A stretch of DNA of 64,000 bases from Hofstenia miamia (Eukaryota > Xenacoelomorpha > Acoela), in the NCBI GenBank assembly GCA_004352715.1, contig SCFE01000104.1, positions 530,276-594,275 of the forward strand. The letters are read 5' to 3'. Below the pieces are notes generated by a model. It had not been told where the DNA came from. It made no database searches and was given only the letters and a program-made list of their open reading frames with translations. The position numbers and the translations under genes were made by a program. Below, in pieces: positions 32,176 to 44,979 of the stretch; the stretch's first letter is position 1; every line of letters begins with the position of its first letter.

Positions 32176-32383
32176 GGCCACGGTTAGACTAGTGATTGGT
32201 TTCAAAGAATTACACGTCTAACTACTCGAGATAATTAGCGGTGGACTATCACAAGCAAATCGAGCGCGCACGATTTCTTTGTGATCGTCACGTCGCTAAT
32301 GATCTCGGGTGGTTATATAGACATGCGATTCAATCAAAATGTGACAGATCACTTTTGAAACAATCACTAGTCTAACCGTAGCC
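32176..32383. mobile_element. PIF/Harbinger-like foldback MITE, 208 bp
   Basis: Starts GGCCACGGTTAGACTAGTG and ends with the complement of GGCTACGGTTAGACTAGTG. It is flanked on both sides by TTA, a TWA target duplication as in PIF/Harbinger. The two halves pair beyond the termini: CGAGATAATTAGCG against CGCTAATGATCTCG, and ATCACAAGCAAATCG against CGATTTCTTTGTGAT, so almost the whole element can fold into one hairpin. It has no coding capacity. Confidence 0.7.
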
Positions 32384-33178
32384 TTATGGGCATTTGGCCG
32401 CTGGGTCATTAATGGCACAATGATAAATCCAAAAATGAGCCAATAATGACGACTTTATAATTTTCTTTCAAATTTTTCATGTGATAAAAGAATGCTCAAA
32501 ATTTTTATTGATTAAGATTTCATAAAATATAAAATCAAGTTCTATAAACTTACTGCTAAGTTTACCTAAGCTAAAAAAAATTAACATACTAGTAAAACAT
32601 CGTGAAACTAACATAACAGAAGCCATATGTGTTAAATCAACCAAGAAAACCTTAATAAATAAACAAAGACATCAATCAAATTTAAACATTTATTAAAGAT
32701 CAAAAACATTTAATGAAAAAAATTCGGGAACATTGCTACAAATTCTTGAATATGATAATGTTTGTCGAAATATGTCGCGATAAAAGCAATAAAAGTTTTC
32801 ATAAATATATACAATAATAAAATTAACAAAATAATAATAATAATACATTCATTGTAATAATTGATAGTTGAAAATGAGGACTGTTAAACACGTAACACGG
32901 GTGGCGGTGATTGCGCGATTATACAATTATTAATCGCGTAGTCTATGCCGTCGGTGAATTTTACTTTTTGTGGTTAAAATCTTAGATCTGATAGAAGAAC
33001 TGTAAAGAGAAGATAGATGAACCTTGATGTATCCCTCTAACTCGCGATGTTTGAGGTAGCTAACAGTCGATGCCACAAGTTCCATAAATCCATTATTCTT
33101 TGCTAGCTAATGTGAGAGAAGAGAGTGTTTTACTATGAACTGGAATGCTTGCAGTGGGATGCTTTGCGTTTTGTCCAG
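32384..33178. other. Intergenic, no gene recognised
   Basis: Mostly AT-rich. A less AT-rich patch at about 32890-33160 includes the inverted repeat GCGATTA...TAATCGC and could be promoter or 5' exon sequence, but nothing fixes it. Confidence 0.4.
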
Positions 33179-33248
33179 ATAACGTGTAGTATAATCAAAG
33201 ACTTTGAGGAGTGCCAGGACGAAGATGATTTGCTTACTGGAAATTGTG
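33179..33248 (+). CDS. Candidate internal exon of an unknown plus-strand gene
   Basis: A good acceptor (TTTTGTCCAG) precedes 23 open codons reading ITCSIIKDFEECQDEDDLLT and a donor-like G|GTAATA follows. The acidic, Cys-containing peptide is coding-like, but no neighbouring exon can be joined to it. It could be chance. Confidence 0.25.
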
Positions 33249-36200
33249 GTAATATTTGCATTTAGTGTGCATAGTCTTCATGTGCATTACTAAAATATCT
33301 ATTGTTTGTACTTATTCGCGTGTCATGCTTTGAAAACCTGAATTCAACATATTAAAACATATTCGGTGAAGAGCTATTTAATAATGGACTTTTTTTAAAT
33401 TTTATGAAAAATTTCTAATTCAATTAACCACATAGGCTATCTTAAGACTTTACCTTTAGATAACCAAAGCAATAAATTCTACAATTTCGTAAGGCAATTA
33501 ATATTGTTTGATGCTTTCCTTTTCTCAAAGAATGGCATCTATTTTCACAGACTGACTTTGGTTTTTAATTTGCATAAAAATAATTTCTAGCCTCTAATAT
33601 TCCAAGGTTTCTCTTGTCAATCAATTTTCCTAACTTCCAACTGTTATTGAAATCATTTTGTATTAATGAGATTTGATAGAATGTTAAATAATTCATTAAA
33701 ATAAACTCAATTCAACTCCATAAACTTTGTCAAATTAGCATTTAAAAATATTTTAAAAATTTCCACTTCTACTTCAAGTCATATAATTATTCCATTTGTT
33801 ATTCAATATGAATTGAATTTTTTCTCAGGACATAAAAATATTTTTTAACACTAAATTTTGTATATTTCCTTTTTAGTAATTCCTAATATGAATATGATCA
33901 TTTTTTAAATATATTATTATTGTTTTTTTATACTTTTTCGGTGTACAGTTCAAACCAATAAGGATATAAATATTACAATTTGTATATAATTGAGAAACAC
34001 ACTTGTTCTCATAGTCATATATCTTAATATAGTTAACTTGTGATTTGAAATTAGTTTTATTCAATTGTACAAAATAAATTGTTAAAACTATTATATATTA
34101 GATACAAATGGAATTCAGTATCCTAGTTTCAGTTGCATAGTTAAAGGGCTTTCTTATTACAATTTGAAATCTTTGAACGATCGCCTAAATTTAATGACTT
34201 ATACAGTATAGTCATGCTCTGCTTAACTTTAGAGATGAGGGACGTTAAATACAATTTGTTTGAACATAATTTCCAGAAATTCGATAATCTTGACATTAAC
34301 TTGAGGGCGTTCAATAAATGTTCCGAATTAATGAAAGAGGAAAAAATCTTAACAAAGTAAAATGTGAGCTAGTTTGTGAATGATGTTCAAAAGAAAAGAC
34401 TGGGTGTTTAAGAGAAAAGTATAATGGTTTGCACCCTACAAATATTTAAAATATGAAAGCTGTTCTTCCCAAATACATAGGAATTTATACTGTTTTAAAA
34501 GAATATTTTATGTATTAATATGCAATAAAGGTCAAAATTTTTAAACCTACTAATAAATCAATATTCAATACCTGGAATACATAGTTCATATTTTATATGC
34601 CAATATATTATCCAAAAATGGAACAGTTAAATAATATTTAATGCTGAATTACGTATTTGCATTACAACTCCTTTGATCATTTGAGTAAACATAAACAAAA
34701 TATTATGAAATAAATATTTAACCACTGATAGCTCACTCATAACAAACAGTCGGCTACCAAATATTTACAATATAAATGACATAAACAATCAAAATATATA
34801 ATTAATACCATTCTTTGAATTGCAGATTTTAAATATTTCCAAAGATATAATTCCACAAATAAATTTAGACTTTGCGCCACCAGTCTAAATTGCAAAGCAG
34901 ATATTTAATGAAACTTAAAGTTAACATGCTAAAGAGGATTTGAGACGTAAATATTTACACGTAATCTGAGTTATTGATAAAAAGACAACCAACAAAGTTG
35001 GATTTAAAAATGTGAAAATAGTTTGGGTAGATAATTACAAATGTGAAACTAGACAAATATGTTTTTGTGAAATACATAACATGTGATTGGGAAACATGAC
35101 CTGTTTGTTAAAATGGAATTGAATATTGTTTTTCGCTAAATTGGAACTACGTTAAAATATTTTTTGCAAAAAGTTTGCAAAACTCTAAGCATAATAGGAT
35201 TTTTCTATTGAAATTGAGATACATGTATATCTATTTCATGATAGAATTGTTATCAGAGCAAGCCATTATTATCTTAAAAACTACCTGCAAATTGACTTAT
35301 TGCTTTAATAGAATTAGCTTTATTCCAAAAGTAGTAATAATTGAAAACTACTATAATGTTAAGCAATGTTTATACCTAAAATCAAAAGTAAAAACTTTCA
35401 TTTTCGTACATCAAAATGATTCACGAGTTATTAGCAATTGCGGACCTCAACGTTTTCCTTCAAACTAAAACCCAAAATTTTCATCCTTTTAAGTATTTCT
35501 TGGATATGCCCTACTTTTAAGAAGTTGACCTTATTGGTCTAACATCCATTTATTGATGTCTTAGATTTTTGCGACTAATGATTTACATCACACTTAAGAA
35601 ATTAAGAAATATTAGATTGTTTGAAATTTACATGAGTTGCCTTTTGGTTGTCAACTATCATAGAATATAATTTATGCCATATTAATTAATATGTAGCAAT
35701 TCAAAGATGTATTTCTTGTTCGGACGTAACTATTCTAATAACACTTAATTTTTTTATTCGCAAATTAAAATTTAATCAAACCAAATACACTTATTACATG
35801 AAAGTTATTGGGGAGAGTAATAAAGATTTTGTGAACAAGCATGGCATGAACTCTATAATATTGGTTTGCATCCAAAAATAATTTCCAAAATTCAAGAGAT
35901 GATGTATTTGCTTTGATACACTCTTTGTGTTTAAACAAATTTTATTTTTAATAATGCCCTTTCCTCATAACAACCATTTTTTTCTTTAACCTTCAGAGCA
36001 TCTGAGTAAACTATATTTGTTTCTAAAGCAAGAATCCTACTTGAACAATTAAACTGTGATATAGAATTCAGTTGAATAATCTTTTCACTAAATTCTGTCA
36101 ATTATGAGAAAAGAAACACGAGTTTCAACTCATATATTAAGCACAAAATTATATTCTTTTTGACAAATTTGTACTCTAGCGTTTAGTATTCCTATATAAC

Positions 36201-36315
36201 ACTGTTGATTAAACATTAAGTTTTACTGTGCCGGACACTTTAGTTGGGGTAGTGGAAAACACTAACAATAAGCATTGCAAAAATTTATCTTTGACAAAAG
36301 AAAATTATACTCAAA
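33249..36315. other. Intergenic, nothing recognised
   Basis: AT-rich DNA without open frames above about 100 codons or recognisable repeats. Confidence 0.5.
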
Positions 36316-36349
36316 TCATAATACAATACAGAGTATTTTGTGAAATACG

Positions 36350-36894
36350 CCTTTACACAAAAAAATGAATTTCAGTCTCGTGGGTACAAATATATGCATG
36401 AATTGAAAAGAAGTTCTTCTTCCACAAAGAACTAGAAGAACATTCAAATTACCACATTCTCTGCCTTCAAGACATAGTTTTAGAATTTTAGAGAAATGTT
36501 CAATGATACAGAAATCTGAAAAACACACAGGCCAATTTGGAAGAAGAGCAGTTTTCAATTTTGAAATGGTTTCTTGGAAATAATGTGAAATGTGGCAAGG
36601 AGCACTATCTTGGATGTNNNNNNNNNCCTTTACACAAAAAAATGAATTTCAGTCTCGTGGGTACAAATATATGCATGAATTGAAAAGAAGTTCTTCTTCC
36701 ACAAAGAACTAGAAGAACATTCAAATTACCACATTCTCTGCCTTCAAGACATAGTTTTAGAATTTTAGAGAAATGTTCAATGATACAGAAATCTGAAAAA
36801 CACACAGGCCAATTTGGAAGAAGAGCAGTTTTCAATTTTGAAATGGTTTCTTGGAAATAATGTGAAATGTGGCAAGGAGCACTATCTTGGATGT
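36350..36894. repeat. 268-bp duplication flanking a 9-N gap (assembly artefact)
   Basis: Bases 36350-36617 and 36627-36894 appear identical with only 9 N between them. It looks like an unmerged contig overlap inside the transposase relic. Confidence 0.9.
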
Positions 36895-37007
36895 TGGGAG
36901 TTAGGGATTAAAAATCCTATCAATAAGACTATTTTTTCCCATTAAGGGTTTTATTTCATTTAATATTTTATTACATTCATTCCCTGACATATCTCCTTCA
37001 GGCACAA

Positions 37008-37025
37008 TGTGTACAATTGTACACA
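37008..37025. repeat. Perfect 18-bp palindrome
   Basis: TGTGTACAATTGTACACA is identical to its reverse complement. A degenerate relative (TGTGTACAAATTTGCACA) occurs near 37366. It lies at the 5' edge of the transposase relic and could be a remnant of a terminal or subterminal repeat. Confidence 0.6.
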
Positions 37026-37790
37026 CATTTAGAAACTAAAATTTTATTGAGATATGAATTTATATTCAACTTTGAATATCCTTGTTTATTAAACTTTGTC
37101 GTTATCTTAAAACTAATTTGGTCTAAATATTGGTATAATTTAGTATTGAATCAACTTTGTAAAAAATAGCATTCCGCAAAATGGAGAATATGGTGAAACT
37201 AGTTGACTTTGAGTCATTCACAAATCATAATATAGCTTCAAAAACACATTTTTGCATGATTTCAATATCAGAATTCGTAAAACACTCTAAATAAAATGTT
37301 TTCAACAAAAATATGTCATTAAAATATTATGACTTTAATAAAAAAATTACATGATTGAGTTACAATGTGTACAAATTTGCACAGAAATTTTCAATGAAAA
37401 TATTAGCAATGGAAAAAATTTCCTTATGTCATCAGAAACAATTGATACTAGTAGTGCTGAGCCTCCATATAAATAATTTTTAGCACTTCCATAAAATGGA
37501 TATTTATAAAATAACAATTTGAGGGGAGATTTCATGTAGTTTATTAGTTTAGTACCCTTACCTCTAACTCCAGCGGAATAACTACGCTATATTTCTTTAA
37601 AGCAATTTAATTCTACAAGATATTAGTTTCGTTGTAATTTTATACGATGTGCTTTAAAAGTAAATATACGATAACCAAAAATGGTTAGTAAATTATCACT
37701 TACAATAATATTTTCGCAATAAATGTGTAGTTCTTAGAGTTTGCAGCCTATGGAACTCTAGTAGGGCATTTTATGATGTTTCACCATATA

Positions 37791-38388
37791 CAGTCAAACC
37801 TCAATTTAGAAAAACTCTACTCTATTTCAAACACAAAAAATTAAAAATATATTTGAAACTTTTTGTGCAATTATTGCAATAGTGTCACTGAAATTATAAA
37901 GTAGCTTGACTTCATCTTGATTTCCATTGCAATTATTCTAGTGATGCATATTGCTGCTTGTTTGTTATTTGAAGTTAGCTTCATCTATATTGCATTCACT
38001 TAATTATTTCCTTCGGCAATGGTTTCACCAATTCGTAAGTTACCATCATCATATGCACCAGCAATTCCTGCAAGATCATTACATGTATTGATTGGGGTCT
38101 CGCTTCTGATATCTGAGAATAATACACTTTAAAGGCAGTTCTTGTAGATGCATCTCTCATGTTTTAACATATATTTTCAATAAGTTATTGAAATTCTAGG
38201 CTCGTGTTCACCTGACAAAGATTGTAGACGCAACCTAACAGTCACATTATTTCAATGCATATACTAGCGAAGCTGAGAAAGTTTCAATAATATAATCTCA
38301 TTAAATTGACCAGTTAAGTCATCTGCTTTTCATAGTTCGAAATTTTGAATGTGTGTATGTTTTACAAATTGTAATTTTAGTTGACTGT
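37791..38388. mobile_element. Possible pogo/Tigger-like MITE
   Basis: Begins CAGTCAAACCTCAATTT after TA and ends ...TTTTAGTTGACTG before TA. Outer termini match for eight bases (CAGTCAAC/A) and weakly beyond that. CAGT-type ends with TA duplications fit pogo/Tigger, but the internal sequence is not recognisable. Confidence 0.3.
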
Positions 38389-38690
38389 ACAATATTGAGT
38401 CTTGTTGTATTTTGAGCTACACTGAATAAATATCGATGGCCATTTAATTAAAAATTGCAATGGCGCAATATGTAGCTGCCCTATTTTGCGTAATACACTA
38501 TTATGATGATATATCAATTTGGAGTTGACTGTAGTCGATCCCATAGATAATATATATGAGCTGTAGTATGCCAAAGTTAAGTGCTTTGGATTATAATGCC
38601 TTAATTTAATTTATATACTACAGTATTTAGGTAGTTTTTGTACAATGGGGATATTTGTATAACAAATGTTAAATCTTTTTTCACAGCTAT

Positions 38691-39197
38691 TGTTACATCA
38701 TCACCCAGGCCGCGGATGTGCCTAATAACGTGTAATGGTTTAGATACGACTACCAGCAGATTATCAGGCGGGGTAATGAGTACTTTCACTCTCTCTTTTC
38801 TATCGTAGCATTGTAATAACAGAGATATAACTTAATTAAGGCTCCAGGGTTAATACAATTATTCATCGCTAGTATTTAGGTAGCATTCTCCGATTATATC
38901 CAGAGAGAGCAAGCTGGGCGCACTTGCCCAAAGCAGAATCTTAAAGACGGTTCGCAGATTTCCCAACAGTTCAATTCCAGTCCAAATGTGTCCACCATTC
39001 CATCCACTACTACTCAGCTCAGCCTCACTGAAAGAGTTTTTTTATGTGTGCCTTACTTATGGTGTAATAAATACCAGCCACTATTCGACTTAGTTCTCAT
39101 TCTCATATTGTGTAGATTCAGTGTATAAATATAATGAGCTCTCAACCAGATACTAACTGCCATCTAATTTTATAAATTACATAATACTTGTTCAATT
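38691..39197 (-). repeat. Partial LTR related to the element B LTR
   Basis: The plus strand begins TGTTACATCATCACCC and follows the order of the element B LTR (TATTTAGGTAGCA, GCCCAAAGC, CTCAGCTCA, GTGTAATAAA, TACTAACTGC) for about 500 bp. It then stops abruptly at the PBS-like tag of the next LTR. A degenerate tag (TTCACAGCTATTG) may precede it. Confidence 0.7.
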
Positions 39198-39213
39198 CCT
39201 GTCATGGTCGCCA
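39198..39213 (-). promoter_or_regulatory. PBS-like tag attached to LTR 39214-40628
   Basis: The minus strand reads TGGCGACCATGACAGG directly after the LTR end, identical to the tag at 46060-46075 and two bases different from the element B PBS. What follows is not retrotransposon leader but another LTR fragment. Confidence 0.75.
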
Positions 39214-40628
39214 TGTAGAATCTTGACAACCTTCCAACTAGTAAACTTAACTATAATTTAGGAGCTACTTCGAATATTTCCTATTGTTACCAAGTAAGGT
39301 AGGTGACAGATTCCAAATTCCATCTCTATTCTTTTGTTCTTAACTGTAGTTACTTAACGTTTAGTTTAATATCTAAGCAACAACTATGATTGACACTAGA
39401 AGTAACAACACTCATTTAGGTTCAAGACAGGAGATGGTTGGTACAAAGTACAGGGTTACACACCCGACCTGAGGCACAACACAAAGAGGAATTGAAGAAC
39501 TACGTTATAACTATAATCTCCAACGAACACTTTTGCATCAAAAGAAATACCAATCGCCACCGCGAGGACTCAGTGCATGAAATGTTGTGTGATAACGAAA
39601 TTGTGACAATGTGTGAATGACCTATTAATTTAGTGCGTTGATTGTTCTTGTTATTAAGGATGTTGTAAAATAAAGGAGATTCGCAACCTGAATGCATTAG
39701 CTTATTATCATGCCTTACATTTAATAAACCTACAGATAAATATGTACATGTTAATACCCTATCATACATGTGAACAATCAAAGCAGTCAGCAGAAACATA
39801 TGCTTTAAGTCCGTAGGTCGACTATGAATTAAATACAATGTAATACCATTGATAAACTTCCAATACAAACAAAATGTAAATTCTCCTAAGAGGGATAATG
39901 TAAATATAATAAGGTAATAAAATGAACAACGACCGATAGGAAAGCTGTAACGAATAAAAATCCCTATCATTACACCTAACTTAAGAGCACCTCGGGTTAG
40001 ACCAACAGCTACCAGCCACAGCACAGCCTTGGGAATGGCGCTAGTAAATCATTATTGTTTAATGTGCTGATCGCAATCACACAGCTTTTTGAATAGCGAT
40101 AAACAATTCATTACTAAGTGCTCAGCCATTACGAATTATCTCCCTTTAAACGAAGTCGTGGACCACTGCCTCAAATACCCTAGTGCTCGAACGTTTTTAG
40201 CTTTCCATTTTAATTAATTAAAGAAACCTGACAAAAGAACACAAAGTAAATCCGATAAATTTCGGTCATCAACAAAATATAATATTGCACAGCTTTTATA
40301 CTAAAATTTGTTAAACACTCAAATATTTGGCTAGTACCTGTTATTGCTGAGTTGTTGACAATTTTATTAATCCTTGATTTCTTTTGTCTGCCGTCTTGTG
40401 CACATCAGCATTAATTAGCATTTTGCGACTTGGCCTTCTTACCAATGGTCAAATATCATTTTGTACTGCCAATTAATTAATAGAAAAATTACTGCTTATA
40501 AATTGTACAAAATAATTAACTAATCATAATCATGTGTTTTTACAATTAATAGTTATATCAAAATTCAGTCTGCTTTCATTCCTTCGTTTCTCTTAATTTG
40601 ACCACACATGATTCTGAATTATGTTACA
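39214..40628 (-). repeat. Single LTR of the element A family (1415 bp)
   Basis: Minus-strand start TGTAACATAATTC, end GATTCTACA. Its first 208 bases match the LTR of element A almost exactly. There is no internal retrotransposon sequence on either side. Flanks CAATT and AAAAG give no target duplication. Confidence 0.85.
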
Positions 40629-42959
40629 AAAGTAAGCAGAGTGAGAACCCCATCATGATTTTGTGGTTGTTGTTGATCTATTTTGGATACAATTTTGTCA
40701 TCAATTTTATTTGGCTACAACTCAATTACTTTAACATTAGACTACATTTTATTACATTTGTTTAACTTTGATTAGGTCAATTCTTGCATAAATGTTTTTA
40801 GTTTGTTATACTTTATAATAGCAGTGATTTGTAAATTAGATAGCTCCATTATAGATTTATTCAGGAGGTTCATTATAAATGTAATTTATGAAAAGAGAAC
40901 AATGCTTTTCATACAGTCTTTCCAACTGGGTCAATGAACTGCTTAATAATCTTATTCTTAGCTTAAAAATGAGTGCTTACTAACTTAACTGGTGAAAGCA
41001 TTTTAACTCAGTTTGAGTAAAGTATTTTTAAAAGTTTTAATAAACAACTTAAATTACTATCTAATAGCTTTAAGAGTGCCTAAAATTTAATTCAAAGATG
41101 GGAACTAAAAGGCAGTGTGTCAAACTTTCCTAGAGAGTACCTCCTCACAGTGGTTCCTGGTTAAGCCAACTAGCCATTATTAAAGGTATAATCCAATCCA
41201 GAAGGGTAGCACTGAGCTAACATTAAAGTGCACATCACTGTACAGAACAATAGGGTATAGGAAGATGCTGCCATGTGTGCTATGCACATTATTATGTGAA
41301 CCTGTATACTTCATGAGGGTGTCTCATGAGCAGTAATACAGAGATATTATATCTCTGCTTCTGGCCTATGAGATAGGCCTAGCCTCCATTTGCTATGCCT
41401 TTTGTGAGGTAGCTTTGCTGTCTCACAGATATTTTAGCAGCCAGTGGACACTCACTAGTTACTACAGTTAGTAGTCTTGGTTGGAGAAAGCTGGAGAGGT
41501 GCAACCCTCTCAAATGAAGCATTCCCTTCAGTTTCACACTGCTGATTCAACTCAAAACAGATCAGCAATCTGAGTCCTAGGGTTGCCAAAGGATTCACAC
41601 AGTTTAACCAGCCTTAGCAGTATACTTCTAGGGGCATATTTCTGGACCTGAACAGTGGACTCACCCACTCATCAGTCTGTTGATTTTTTCAGCAAAACTG
41701 ACAAATTCAAAGAAGATAAAGAATATAATAATTTATTCCTTCTTTGAAATCAATTTAATATTCACAACTTGGGTTTTACTAGGAATGATTACCATTACAT
41801 ATAAGTATATTTGAGTTAGTGTTAACAGACAATTTTGTCAAGTTCACTTTATGTAAAGTTGATGATAATGCAAGCAAATTAAAACTCCTACTCAATTTAG
41901 CCTAAAGCAAAAGAAAGGCTTTTTCTTCAACATCAATAATGACATTAGAAATTCAGTGAATACTATAGAGTCACTTAAGGACACCCACAGGATTGAAACA
42001 TTTTATTTGTTAATTAATTTTGATTTCTATATAAATTTTCTCTATTTTTTTATTCAATGTTGTAATCTTCCCAATGACGTCTATTTTGAGTGTAGTATTG
42101 TGCTAATAATTATTGTCCCCCCATTTAAATTGCATGTGTTTTTACTTGATAAAATTGTCAGGGAAATTTTATTTTGAAAAGTGTAAACAAAGAGCAGGTA
42201 ATTAATGATCAGGTAAAATACTATCAAGCCTGTGCAAAAATCTAATAAATGTTGTTTCAATTGAAACATTTATCTTTGATCATCATTATTAATTAAGTAT
42301 TTTTGTGTGATGATAAGAAGCTAGGTTACCAGCAACAATTTAGGAACACATCCTCTGATTCTATCAGCAACAAATAGCTGCTATGAACATCCCCAAATTG
42401 TGGATCTAATGTAGGTTACAAATATGGTTACATATAGGCTTTAAAACTTTGGCTTTCAAATGCAACATGTACCTGTACCTAATAAATAACCCTGTGGTTA
42501 AATCATGCCTGTTGGCTAGCATGAATGCATGGCAATTACATGCTATTTATATATTGGCTGAGATCTAAGACAACTACTGAGACCCTTTATTTGATTAGAT
42601 AATAATTTGTGAGACATATAGGGAAGCAGGGAAGCACCACACACAAGTTTCTGAACTAGTTATGGACATCAATTTGGTGTAAGGCTGTGGAATTGGTTAT
42701 CTGGATATTTCTTTATTTCTCATGGAGATCTAAACAATTACTAGTTACAAAGATAAACTACCAATGTTTTTTGCTACCCATTACTTCTGCTAGAATCACT
42801 GTGCTCTAGTATATGTTGACCTCAGCAACCTTCTGTGTTGACACTAAGTCCTCTGGCATAGTTCTCTCTTGTGGCCACCCAGTGATTATCCATGGTGACC
42901 CTGATGTGATTATGAACAGGAGTTGAGTTAGCATGGACTTCCTCATGATCTGCTGTCTC
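40629..42959. other. Gene-poor, possibly old LTR debris
   Basis: No open frame of interest. Short words such as AGCCAACTAGC and GCACTGAGCTAA are shared with the LTR at 43309, but the order and spacing differ, so I do not call an LTR. A short palindrome, AGAGATATTATATCTCT, lies near 41339-41355. Confidence 0.4.
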
Positions 42960-43250
42960 ACTTACAAGGAATGCTGCCATGGTTATTGGTTTCTTAGTTT
43001 GTTTGTTTTAGTGTTACTGTCTCTTTTTTTATCTTCTATGTGTTTGAATTTGTTTATTAGTTGCCTAACATCTTTATGGTAATAGTTAGTTTTTAATGTT
43101 GATTGTTGTTCTTGAATTCTTTGGAGGTTTTCTCAAGTTTTTCTGGAATTGTTGTTATTGTTATTGCTTTAATGGCTCACTTAGCCAACTCTAGTGGTGA
43201 TTGGGTTGTTTGTTCTCCTGTTTTCCTTTTCTTGTTACTAGAAGACCAAC
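42960..43250 (-). pseudogene. Possible relic of a Gag N-terminus
   Basis: The minus strand encodes NKKRKTGEQTTQS, then after a stop IPEKLEKTSKEFKNN. This resembles in order and composition the basic head and coiled coil of element B Gag. As in element B, it lies just beside an LTR start (TGTAGCATCATCC) in antisense. The similarity is weak and in low-complexity sequence. Confidence 0.3.
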
Positions 43251-43308
43251 CTTAAGTGAATCAAATCAATCAAATCCACCCTTTGTCAACAATTGGAATT
43301 GGGATTCA

Positions 43309-44323
43309 TGTAGCATCATCCAAAATAATCAGAAATAAGCTGCAAATGTCGTAGAAGAGACTAAGATCAAAAAGGAGTTGATTAAAAAATATTACAATCA
43401 ATTAGTTGCTATGATTTCAGATTAATTTGTAAAATGCAACCAAGAATAAAATATGTGTCAATAAAAAAATAATTGTATCTGTTGATAAAAATACTTTTGA
43501 CAAAACGACGCTTACATTATTTTATCACTGCCATCTTGGCAGAAGTTTGAAATTTAAATCGACAGGTACTTCTTTTGAAATACTATAAATACATTGAAAC
43601 TTACTGTAAGCATTTGATAAAGAATTTTATTCAGAATTCTTATTTTTAAACTTTTTAATGGTTTGATTATTTAATGCAATGTTGAGCTAATCAAGCAGTG
43701 TTTAGTAGTGGTCTGGATACATCACAGGGAACGATTCTAGAGTCCCTGTGCCAGACCATGAAAGTGCACTTAAATTAGGTGTAGGAGTTTTCTCTCAATT
43801 AGCCAACTAGCATTTCTCTACCACATGTATCAGATAACTAACTGTCAACAAATGGTTGGATAACCAAACCTTAGGAATTATCTTAATATTGTTTTAGATC
43901 TAAATTGATGACCATACATGTAGTAATTATAAATGTAGGTTAGGAAGTTGTTCAAATAGAATTTATTAACTAAGCCAATATATTTTGGTAATGGCTACAT
44001 GTAATTTTGATTGAATAACTAGTAACAGTTTCAGGTTGCAAATGGATATAACACTTTTACACAACAGAGATTAAGTCGAGTTGTGCCATGTCTTGAGTAA
44101 GCACTGAGCTAATGTAGGGTACACATAGGCTATCTTGATTGAGCTGAGAAGTGGCACTCAAACATCAGATGAAATGGTGAAACTGGATGTGGAGATCTGC
44201 TTTGGGCAGATGCCCACTAGAAGATCACTATGTAGGTTACCACATGAGTAGTTAAGAAGGGCTAGAGGAGGCTACATTGAGACACCCTGAAGTTGTCATA
44301 ACACCCAATTACTATTTGCCACA
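43309..44323 (+). repeat. LTR of the 'C' family, plus orientation
   Basis: Begins TGTAGCATCATCCAAAA and follows the same order as the LTRs at 48727 and (inverted) 46076-47330, including the GCACTGAGCTAA and GGAGATC..GC(T/C)TTGGGCAG blocks. The probable end is GCCACA followed by TGGAAATGAAGAG, a possible degenerate PBS-like tag. The exact end is uncertain. Confidence 0.6.
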
Positions 44324-44979
44324 TGGAAATGAAGAGATTCTATTGGACGCCTATCTAGTGACAAAATATTTTTGACAAAACTAAATTGAGCAAATTAATT
44401 TTTTAGACAATTTGTTTAGACCAAAATGGGAATTTTTGATTTTTAGGATTTGGGCAAATTGATATTCTTGATGACAAATTTCACTTAGGGCGTGTTTGTT
44501 GTAACAAAATTTAAACATGCAACACCATGTTTTAAGGAAAACAATTCATAGATCAAAAGCCCAAATATTTCAAACGAAAAATGATGTGTTATTTGCATTA
44601 GAGCGTGTTGCCAAGCTCGTTAATATTGATCAAAACAAATATGCAAGAGGTGGAAAACAACAATTTCTTTAGCAATTGTGTGTAAATTGTAAAATCATAC
44701 ATTACACAATGACTCTGAGGGACAAAGTTCAGCATTGCACAATCTTCAGGTTTCCATCTTCATTCTAAAATATGACAGCACTTTCACATTCACCCAGGAG
44801 GTGGCCATCAGAAATGCGTTAAGCCATTTATTTAATGTGGCTGGATTCCTCAGGAGGCCTATTGTTACCACAGACCTAAAGCATGAGCAATGAAAATGAT
44901 AATAACAATTCCAAAATAAAATATCTAGTGACATTTGATAACACCCAAGTACTATATAATTTGTAAAAATGTAAGCTCA
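44324..44979. other. Intergenic, nothing recognised
   Basis: AT-rich with no coding signal. Confidence 0.4.

Larger units (their letters stand above)
36316..37030 (-). pseudogene. Tc1/mariner-like transposase C-terminal relic
   Basis: Reading the minus strand from about 37010: GDMSGNECNKILNEI, then a damaged joint with a stop, then QDSAPCHISHYF (second catalytic Asp), LLPNWPVCFSDFCIIEHFSK. The last block is a decayed WPxxSPDLNPIEHLW, so the third catalytic acid is still recognisable. The terminal inverted repeats and the N-terminal DNA-binding region were not found. The 268-bp assembly duplication (36350-36617 = 36627-36894) repeats the C-terminal half artificially. Confidence 0.65.

Noticed and set aside
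39500-40024. 174-codon open frame on the minus strand
   Set aside because: It lies wholly inside an LTR, begins at a non-ATG start choice and resembles no protein.
209-40628. Element A and the LTR at 39214-40628 as the two ends of one giant element
   Set aside because: The sequence next to the PBS at 39198 is another LTR fragment, not leader or gag, and element A breaks off at 5100.
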